Of a stretch of DNA of 64,000 nucleotides, positions 26,152 through 35,423 are shown in pieces. How positions within the stretch are numbered: the first letter of the stretch is position 1; every line of letters begins with the position of its first letter. The notes beneath the pieces are model-generated. The model ran no database searches and was not told the origin of the DNA. It was given only the letters and a program-made list of their open reading frames with translations. The position numbers and the translations under genes were made by a program. Source of the DNA: Chromera velia (taxonomy: Eukaryota; Sar; Chromeraceae); the NCBI GenBank assembly GCA_018398765.1, contig JAHBMJ010003656.1:24169-88168 (forward strand), written 5' to 3'.

Positions 26152-26231
26152 TTGTTCAGCTCTTCGATGAAGGGCACGTGTGGGTGGAACTCATTGATAA
26201 AACCAGTCAGAGTGTCTATATGTATCGACAT
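26152..26231 (-). other. Possible extra first coding exon of the CDKL5-like gene
   Basis: An ATG at 26231 opens 26 codons (MSIHIDTLTGFINEF onward) ending at a GTCAGT donor. An acceptor CGACAG at 25867-25869 would join it in phase to 8 codons before the MNKYEG start, adding 35 residues. Phases and the donor type agree with the rest of the gene. CDKL kinases usually begin close to MNKYE, so this could be an alternative first exon or coincidence. Confidence 0.35.
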
Positions 26232-28900
26232 ATAATGTATATATTTGTGCAAATGATTATATTAAATATTTATGTACATGAATGCATGTGCGTGCGTAAT
26301 CGTGCGTACGTATATATGCGTAATTACAAGTGAGTACGCGCGCTTTGCGCGCGGAAGTGAAGACCGTGCACCATGCATCCCCCACCCACACGCGCATCCA
26401 TGCACAACGCACCGTCGTGCGCCCCAACAATAAGCCACGAAGTCGATCATTATGCATATATGCAAACTACAATTCAAAATGCTTTTCCAAAAAGAATAAG
26501 CAACAAACCAAGTAGATTTGCTCCTAGAATCGAGCTCAACAAGAAAAGGTGGAACCTTATGAGATATTGTGAGAAACTAGGCTAGATCCGTCTAGATCCG
26601 TCCCTCACATATACTCTTCTAGATGAGGACGCGGAATATATAATAAAACCGCTAATCATCAAAATCGCCATAAACATCAATAAACCATAAACCATGAGTT
26701 CAAGCACTACATAACGCAAAGAAAATAGACCAACCTAGAGACCAACAAACATGATATATTTAACAGCAATAAACAGCAAAGGTATGGAGAAGTGCACGGT
26801 TGCGCGCTAGGTTGCGCGACTCGCGCACTCCAACAATTTCTGAAATCGAGATGAACAAGAAAAAACGGAACTTTATAAAAAACCAGACTAGATCCGCCTC
26901 TTACATATGCATGGGGACGTGAAATACATAATAAAACCGTCAATCATCAAAGTTACGATGATCAATTTATTTTGAAACCACCATAAACCATAAACCACAA
27001 GTTCAAACCTAAGCTCTAGCTGTTATAAAATATTTATATACAAAGATACACATAAACTTATAAGTTTTAATAAAGCTAGCTATTATAATTTAAATTATCT
27101 GACCAAACAATGAACAGGTTTAAAGACTATATTATTTAAAGCAACTGCTGGCTAGGATTTTAGTTCTTGTGGGTTAGTTCACTGGCAGTTATCAGCCATT
27201 TTAGCAGTTTAGGGTTTAGGGTTTAGAGGGATATAAAAATATAATTATTATGTGTGTAATATACCAAAACTTGGTTTAAAAGAGCTTCCCGACCCGAACT
27301 ACCACTTAAATTTAATCTTGAAAGTTTAAGCCGTATTTTACCGTATTTATAGATAAGCTTCAAGCTTAAAAGTCTGTGCCGCAGGCGCGGGTCTTTTAGG
27401 GTGTCAAACCCGGTGTCTTAGAAATCAAAGCCACATATTTCAATAGTGTCTACCATGTACCTAGCCGTATATGTTTTGACCATCTACGTCATAAGTAGTC
27501 GCAAGCATAGACGGTCTCTTCAAAAACGATGCCGTAGATGGAAACCATTTGGGTTCTATTTTTTAAAGTTATTTCAAGTGGTACTTTAATAAGAGGTTTA
27601 TACCAAAAGTACAAGCATAACGCAGCTATAGATTGACTAAGACTGGTTAGTATATAATCATTAAATGAAAGAAAAAGAATATAAGCCTTATATATTATAC
27701 GCAGAGTTCAGGGACTGATTAGCTAGCTGATCAGTGATCATATATACAAACAAACACAAAGATTAACAAAAGATTATATGTTGGCACTCTGATCGATTCA
27801 TATATAGTTGAAGTATAGGGTGCCAGCCTACCGCTTATCCATACTTGCTTCTGGACCCACCGGTGCCGCGCTGTGCTGAAGGACCGTGCTGGCCGGGATA
27901 GGATTACTGCGCGTACATTCGATTTTGTACGATTTTATGCCGCGCGCATTTACCACCAGCCAGTTCAGATCGATTCTTCGTGCAGCACTAGCTAATTAAA
28001 CGCTTTTCGGTTGTTCGTTCTTCTGCCTTCACGGACAGACTATTTTATGAAGTAGTAACTTAGTCGTTCCACCATCATAGAGATCTAGCTCTGCATTTCG
28101 TTTCGCCATCACTTCGGTTATGCATTCTCTTTTTTCACTAATTTAAAATAAAAAAATTAATTGACAGATTGAATTGCCCTAGGAATTGCCAGTGTATACA
28201 ATACGGTTACTATTACGGTATAAGAAAACCTACTCGGCTTAGGCTGATTGATGTCTCACGTAGCCCTAGAAAACTTTAGGCCCAGCCCGGCTGGCCTAGC
28301 CTGGCCCGGCAAATTAAGCAGTCTTGATGTTTCAAAATATTTTGTATGCGGGCTAGCAGTCAGTGGGATGCCAGACGGCGGTATACAACAAATTGAATGT
28401 AACTCATATTTTCAAGATCCATTACTAGATCCATTAGGGTAAAATAAAGTAGTAACCCCTTTGACACTCCAGTCTGTCTTGAAATAGATTTTTCAATCAT
28501 GCTAGCCGTGCCTGCGGCAGGCGTTTCAAAACTGTCTGCGCCTTCCACAAAAAATTTCAAGTGTACTTTATTTTGGCCATGCCTTTGGCGCGCTATCTTC
28601 AAGTTAAGCCGCGCCTGCGGCACAGGCGTTTCAAGTCTGGCCGCGCCCATGGCGCGGCGTTTCAAGTTTACTGGAGTGTCAGCACGGATTGACCTCGAAG
28701 ATTTGAAGTTAAAGGGTCAGATTTGAAGTCGATTTGATAGGATTTGATAGGCCCTATCATGCTAAAGTTTCTCAGGCCTAAGATTTGATTTGAGGTTAAG
28801 CCCTACTTCAAATCAAATCAAATCAAATCTGATCACTGGTCCCCCTGTCTTATTGGCGTCACCCGGGACCAAACTGTCGTCATCCTTTCCTCCCCGCGCG
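26232..28900. repeat. AT-rich repeat island, no gene
   Basis: Abruptly AT-rich DNA with short GC-rich palindromes. It holds two diverged copies of a short family (26572-26660 and 26880-26955; third copy 40517-40585) recognisable by CTAGATCCG followed by ATAATAAAACCG and AATCATCAAA. The right part (28480-28690) has repeated GCCTGCGGC-like palindromes followed by GGCGTTTCAAG. At 28690-28840 there are runs of ATTTGA and CAAAT that are mutually complementary. No coding feature is seen. Confidence 0.65.
27208..27226 (+). repeat. Interstitial telomere-like tract (TTTAGGG)
   Basis: TTTAGGGTTTAGGGTTTAG: two full units and a partial one of the plant/alga-type telomere repeat, inside the AT-rich island. 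It is too short to be a functional telomere. Confidence 0.6.
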
Positions 28901-29219
28901 CCTCTGAGTGATTCCAGACAGGACAAAGCAAGTTCAAAAAGGAAAACTGACCAGACACTTCAATGAGTGTCGGCTATAGTCTTGTACGTGAAGTTCTGAA
29001 GATCGGGGATTGATTCGCGCATGCATGAGAGTGTGTCTGAATAGCTGCCTTCGATCAGAGCAGAGCACCGGTCGGTGCAAGGGAGGAGCAGTCGATCAAT
29101 CAATCGGTCGATTTAATTTCTCCTGTTGGTAGAGACATGCAACCTCACTCACCCAACAAACAAACACGCTTTGATGTACGTCTGTCTGTTCGCGGCTTCC
29201 CTCTACACCCCTCAGGCTC

Positions 29220-29420
29220 AATCGACCCTTCTCTTATCTTTCCTTTTTATCTCTTGCTTTCTACGGGTTCGGCTTTTTTAAATCATTTTCCGCTCCCCTT
29301 TCCCGTGCCTCCTTCACCTTTCTTTCGCTTTCTCAGTTCGTCTTTCCTTCCATTTTTGAGCATCCAACGCATTCGCGAGTGGACCCTGCTTAAACCAAAC
29401 GACATGCAGTTGATTCAGGC
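29220..29420 (+). repeat. Local dispersed repeat, copy 1
   Basis: It ends with GAGCATCCAACGCATTCGCG, AGTGGACCCTGCTTAAACC and AAACGACATGCAG. Related copies are at 30228-30545, 31480-31630, 32083-32130 (part) and 33697-34025. Confidence 0.7.
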
Positions 29421-30227
29421 CCCCCTCTCTCTCTCTGTCAGACATATGCACGTCCGCACTTATCAACAGGCAACGACACCATGAAGGTGTGAAAGAAATA
29501 GGAAGGCAGGTTCGTTAGAGAGGTACCCTTAAGGGAGACGATAAACACGAATGTCTGTCTGTGTGTGCGTGTGGAGGAGTCGAGGAGGAGGGAGGAAGGC
29601 ACAAAGAATTAAGGGAGAGGGGAAGACAGGAAGGATACTGGGGCAGAGAGAGAAAGGCGGAAGGCAGGGAGAGACTGCACAAACTGCTTTCACTCTCCTG
29701 TCTCGCCATGCACCCAACAAGATTCAAACTCCCCTCATGAAGAAAAGGACGAATGGTATAGAGAAATACAGTGTATGTCTGAAAGCGAATGAAAGAAAGA
29801 GAGGACGGCTCCTCAGCTGAGTCTCGAGGCTTGCTTTTCTCTCTCTCCCTCCCTCCCTGCCTCCCTCCTGCTCACTCCTCTTTGTTCACAACAACGAGTG
29901 AAAGCAACCAACTGGAACGCCCCAGCAGGTCACTGGAGCGCTCTCAATCAATGAATGAAGGAGCTTTTCGTCCTCTGTTGAGTTGAGTGGGATGGATCTC
30001 CCCAGCCGCCAGCGATCACTTCTCCCTGGCCACTCTCTCTGAGAGAGACAATGAATGCTCTCATCCATCCCTTTGTCACCTTGAATCTCAAACAGAACAA
30101 GTTCAACAATTCAGTTTTCAAAACAAAAGCCTTCACTGACTGTCAGCTGAAATCAAATAAGTCAAGTCCTGACGATCGCGACTTGAATGAACGAACGAAC
30201 GAACGAAGGAGGCGAGCCGCTGCGAGC

Positions 30228-30545
30228 AACGGTGTTCGACGAGTCGATCAATCTGACGATCGATCGTGCATCCCTCTATGAAGACTTCCATTGCATTACA
30301 TAACATACAACCTGTCAGCGTATCGGGGCAAACAGGAGGCCAACATTGATCGGTACAGCTTTCAGAAAACACCTCACGCTCTCTCGTCTGCTGTACCCGG
30401 CTTCTGCTTTTCTCAATCATTTCCCCGTTCATTTCTTAGTTTGCACATCTTCTTTTTCTTCATTCACTCTCTGTTTTCTTTCCATTTGTGAGCATCCAAC
30501 GCATTTGCGAGTGGATCCTTCTTAAACCAAACGACATGCAGTCAA
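30228..30545 (+). repeat. Local dispersed repeat, copy 2
   Basis: It starts with a block of about 130 bases (GTTCGACGAGTCGATCAATC onward) that recurs almost unchanged at 33697-33832. A CCGGCTTCTGCTTTTCTCAA segment follows, and it ends with the GAGCATCCAACGCATTTGCG motif. Confidence 0.8.
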
Positions 30546-31599
30546 ATCGTGCCTTGTGCTCTTGATCTTGAGCATCGACACGTACAGCCATCGCAGATCG
30601 ATGTGCAACACAGTGTGTAAAACAAGCAAGCAAAACAATGAATGAAAAGGCATTGCAGCCGTGCAATCATGGTGGGGGGCGGTGGGAGAAGACAGACAGA
30701 TAGAGGGGGAGAGAGAAAGAGAGGGAGAGAGAGAGAAATAGGGAGGGGGCGCCAAACAGCAGGGAGGGTCAAACCAGATTGATTCCGGTGAAAGCCCTCT
30801 CTCCCATGCACTCACCGTAATTCACGCAAAGGAGGAAGGTATAGATGGAGAAGGGAAGGAAGAGGGCAGGAGAGACACGGACGAGGCCATGTTCTCTCTC
30901 ACTCTCTCTCTCTCTATTTTCACAACAGAGGTTGAGTGAGAGAGTAAGTGAGAAAGGGTCCGAGAGAGTCAAGGGGGGCGTGAGTGAGTGCCACCCTCAC
31001 AATGCAGAAGGACACGCACCCATGCATCCCACTGCGCGCGTGCGTGAGTCTCACGACCGATCAACGCGGCGATGATGCTCACCGGCAGTGTGGAATTCTT
31101 TCTTCCTGTCCTGCTGGAGTGAGTGAGTGTTTTTATGGTAGTGCCTAGCTCGACGCGGCAGCGCTGCGAGTTCCCTTTCCGTTGGTTTTCTCGAATTCAA
31201 AAGAAAGAGCGCCATTGACTGAGCGTCTCCCATAGTCACTTTTGACGCGCGCGGCTCGGCCCTGCCCGCACCCACCGGTGGGAGGGAGGGAGGATCAGTC
31301 TTTCAGTCTGCCGGTGCATGTGGCCGGCCTCCCTCTGTAGGTAGAGAACCGGAACCAACCTCGGGGTGTGTGTGAGTGAGCGCATGGAGGGAGGGAGGAG
31401 GGGAATGAGGGAAGAGACAATCAAGCCTGCCTGCCTGCAGGTCTCTCTCTCACGTTATCCTTTTCGTCTTTCTTTTCTTTTGCTTCATCCGGCTTATGCT
31501 TTTCTGAATCCTGGTCCGTCCAGTCGCCTTCTCAGTTTCCCCCCAACCTTCTTTCCTACCATTCGCGAGCACCCAACTCAGTCGTGAGTAGACAGTGCT

Positions 31600-33001
31600 T
31601 AAACCAAACGCCATGCGGTTGACTCAGACCTCTCCCTCCCTTTTTCTGTTTCCCTTTCGCCCCCTCTCTTCCTCCTCTGTGCACAAAACGAATGAAGAAG
31701 TCGCCCCCCCTCTTCCTCCTCTGTGCACAAAACGAATGAAGAACGGTTGCTTGGGTATTTCACGACCGGTCTGTGTGACCATCCATTTTGTTTTCTTTTC
31801 TTTTCCTACACACGCGCTTCTTCGCTCTTCTTCCAGTCTGGATCTAGCTTTCAAATCCACTGAGGGAGGGAGGCCCTTCGTCACTCCAACAGTAGGTGAC
31901 TGCATGGTGGGAAGTGAAATAATTAAAGAGCGGGAAAAAAGCCTTGGCGGAACACAAAAGGGAGAGAGGGGGAAGGGAGTGAAAAGAGAGAGAAACAGAC
32001 AGGGAAAGAGAGGGAGGGAGCTAGGAAGGGGAGAGAGAGAGAGATATGCATATGAAATTGTTCCAGTTCCCCCCTTTCTCTGTTGCTTCCACCAAACGCC
32101 ATGCGGTTGACTCAGACCTCTCCCTCCCTTTTTCTGTTTCCCTTTCGCCCCCCCTCTTCCTCCTCTGTGCACAAAACGAATGAAGAACGGTTGCTTGGGC
32201 TTCCTCCTCTGTGCACAAAACGAATGAAGAAGTCGCCCCCCCTCTTCCTCCTCTGTGCACAAAACGAATGAAGAAGTCGCCCCCCCTCTTCCTCCTCTGT
32301 GCACAAAACGAATGAAGAAGTCGCCCCCCCTCTTCCTCCTCTGTGCACAAAACGAATGAAGAAGTCGCCCCCCCTCTTCCTCCTCTGTGCACAAAACGAA
32401 TGAAGAAGTCGCCCCCCCTCTTCCTCCTCTGTGCACAAAACGAATGAAGAAGTCGCCCCCCCTCTTCCTCCTCTGTGCACAAAACGAATGAAGAAGTCGC
32501 CCCCCCTCTTCCTCCTCTGTGCACAAAACGAATGAAGAAGTCGCCCCCCCTCTTCCTCCTCTGTGCACAAAACGAATGAAGAAGTCGCCCCCCCTCTTCC
32601 TCCTCTGTGCACAAAACGAATGAAGAAGTCGCCCCCCCTCTTCCTCCTCTGTGCACAAAACGAATGAAGAAGTCGCCACCCCTCTTCCTCCTCTGTGCAC
32701 AAAACGAATGAAGAACGGTTGCTTGGGGTATTTCACGACCGGTCTGTGTGACCATCCATTTTGTTTTCTTTTCTTTTCCTACACACGCGCTTCTTCGCTC
32801 TTCTTCCAGTCTGGATCTAGCTTTCAAATCCACTGAGGGAGGGAGGCCCTTCGTCACTCCAACAGTAGGTGACTGCATGGTGGGAAGTGAAATAATTAAA
32901 GAGCGGGAAAAAAGCCTTGGCGGAACACAAAAGGGAGAGAGGGGGAAGGGAGTGAAAAGAGAGAGAAACAGACAGGGAAAGAGAGGGAGGGAGCTAGGAA
33001 G

Positions 33002-33032
<31 letters not shown>

Positions 33033-33070
33033 GTATGAAATTGTTCCAGTTCCCCCCTTTCTCTGTTGCT
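31600..33070 (+). repeat. Segmental duplication of about 0.5 kb with an expanded 44-bp minisatellite
   Basis: 31600-32095 is repeated at about 32083-33070: both contain the ACCAAACGCCATGCGGTTGA start, the CACGACCGGTCTGTGTGACC block and the GTTCCAGTTCCCCCCTTTCT end. The first copy holds about two units of the 44-bp repeat and the second about thirteen. The segment includes local repeat copy 3. Confidence 0.9.
32160..32715 (+). repeat. 44-bp minisatellite, about 13 units
   Basis: The unit holds GTCGCCCCCC, CTCTTCCTCCTCTGTGCACA and AAACGAATGAAGAA. Unit starts (GTCG) fall every 44 bases from 32232 to 32672 and are nearly identical. It is flanked by GAACGGTTGCTTGGG on both sides. Confidence 0.95.
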
Positions 33071-33696
33071 TCCCCACAACTTTCATTTCTTTCAGTTCCC
33101 ACCATTTCTATCCTGCGCTGCCTTTTTCGAGAAATGCAGGCGGGTATGCTTGCATGTGCACAGAGAAGAGAAGGAAGATTCCAATGAAGAGCACAGGAAG
33201 GAACACAACACAAGACCCCCAAAGGGTCTTTGCCCACAGACGGTCAGATCGATCCCTCCTTCCTTTCTTCCGTCCAGCTGGCACGACCACTGGAGAAGAG
33301 ACAATTGACAGAGGGAGAGAGGAAGAGAGCGACTCTTTTCTTTCCCCGCACACATGCAAAGAATGGCAGTATGAATAAAAAACCAGACGAAAAAAAAAAG
33401 CAAGGTTGAAAAGGTCGAAAATCCACCACCCCACCATGTGCACTCTCTGTGCTTTGAAAACAAACCAGCGAAAGAGACGATCACGCCACATGCTCTAGTG
33501 CTCACGATTAATCGCTTCGGCAGGAAGCGAGAAATTCTCACTCACTCTCATACTGTCGTCGTGCTGTGCTTGCTTGCTCGTGACAGACGGAGAGACAGAC
33601 AAAAGCTGTCATCTCTCTTTTGTCCGCTTTCGCTTGTTTTTCAGAGAAGCAAAGTTTTGCGAAGAAACGAAGGAAGTTTTGAGTCGCTGCGAGCAA

Positions 33697-34025
33697 CGAT
33701 GTTCGACGAGTCGATCAATCTGACGATCGATCGTGCATCCCTCCATGAAGACTTCCATTGCATTACATAACATACATACAACCTGTCAGCGTATCGGGGC
33801 AAACAGGAGGCCAACATTGATCGGTACAGCTTTTCTTCAGAAGAAGCCTGACCCTCTCTCTCTTCTGCCGTACCCGGCTTCTGCTTTTCTCAATCATTTT
33901 TCCGTCCGCCTCTCAGTTTCCCCCTCTTCGTTTTCTTCATTTAGTTTCTTTCCTTCCATTTTGAGCATCCAACGCATTTGCGAGTGGACCCTGCTTAAAC
34001 CAAACGTCATGCAATCGATTCAGGC
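33697..34025 (+). repeat. Local dispersed repeat, copy 4
   Basis: It has the same order of blocks as 30228-30545: the GTTCGACGAGTCGATCAATC block, CCGGCTTCTGCTTTTCTCAA, then GAGCATCCAACGCATTTGCG and AAACCAAACGTCATGCA. It is the best-matched partner of copy 2. Confidence 0.8.
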
Positions 34026-35423
34026 GTCTTTATCTTCCTCCCTCCCCCCTCTCCCTCTCTCTCTCTGGGGAATATTCATAAGGAACGGGTGAAGGCACAT
34101 CGATAGTCGCAAGAGCGAAAAACGGTATGTAAAAGACGGACGAGGAAGGGGAAGAAGAACCGGAAGGGCATTTGAAGAAAGTTAGACTGAACTGTCTTGT
34201 CACAGTCGGCGCTCTGCTTTCAAAACAAGCAAATGCGGCCGACCATCCCGCCACAGGTGGCGCTAGTGACCCGTCGACCAATCACTTGGGCATGCAGTCA
34301 TCGATCCTCTCTCGCAACCTGCCGTCATGTCATGATGCCTGCGTGCTTGCTTGCTTGCTAGCATCAGCACAAGCACAGTCACAGACAGATATGCTTTGGC
34401 AGGAGAGAAAAGTTGAAGAAAGAAAAAAAAAAGAAAGACAGAAGTGTAGGAGACATACACAGAGAGACACAGTCAGGGAGCAAGGGAGGAAAGGAAGGAG
34501 AGGCAGACGGACAGAAACAAAGGAAAAGGGAGAGACACACACGGCATGGACACAAAACGAGGAAGGGCACAGGTGGCAGGAAGGTCATGAAGCAGAACAA
34601 GCACGCGGGAAGGAGGGAGGGCAGAGAAAGGGCACAAAAGAAGAGACTGGAATGAGCGACGGACGCATGCAAGTGGGTGGAGAAAGAGACACACGCAGGA
34701 GAAGAAACCAACACACAGGAAGGTATGGAGCAACACCAGAGAGTCGTGGACCTGTCATGAAAAGAATGAAAGAAAGAAAGAAAGAAAGAATGAAGGAAAG
34801 AATGAAAGGCAGAAACAAACAAAGAAACAAAGAGAGGGAAGTACGAGAGAGGGCTTCCCCAAGCAAAATAGAAATTCCGCTTTCATCCCTTCGTCCTTAA
34901 AACGAAAAGTGGCTTGAGGCTTTCTTTGTGCTTAGGGAAGGAAATCAAAAGCCGTCCGTCTTTTTACTTTTTTTCTTTCTTTCTTTCTTCCTCTTACATG
35001 TATACAGCGAAGGTACGTAAGTGTATATAAAAGAGGCTGAGGAGGAAAGACGCATAAATAAATAAACAAATCGGCAGGCACGTCCACTGCCCCTCTCAGC
35101 CGAGCCGAACGGATGCAGGAGACGCTTCGATGCCCTCTTTAACCCCCTTTCTTTCCTGTCTACCATCAACAAGAAAAGAAAACAACGAGACAGAGACAGT
35201 GGGGAGCTTCTTGTTGCGTACGCCCAAATCTTTTCTTTCTTCCTTCTCTCTCAATGATTTCTCTTCTTGTCCTGCAGGCCCTCCAGACGGCCTGCTTCCT
35301 TCCTACCTTCCTATATCGTTTCGCTGCGTGCTACTTCATTCTTTCCCTCCCGCTGTATCATTCCCATGCAGCTCGTTCTTTTGTCCAGTCTAATCTTTTG
35401 GGCGGTTTGTCCCCCTTCTTTGC
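34026..35423. other. Intergenic, no gene seen
   Basis: Mostly purine-rich simple sequence with GAAA tracts (34765-34800) and pyrimidine-rich DNA (34960-34990). The ORFs are repeat-driven. Confidence 0.5.

Noticed and set aside
27208-27226. A chromosome end
   Set aside because: Only about 2.5 TTTAGGG units, with genes and repeats on both sides.
32160-32715. CRISPR-like regular array
   Set aside because: Units abut with no unique spacers and the context is a eukaryotic nuclear genome; it is a minisatellite.
31624-33079. Two minus-strand ORFs of over 350 codons
   Set aside because: They are created by the 44-bp minisatellite, which lacks stops in any frame; the protein repeats are a by-product and no domain is present.
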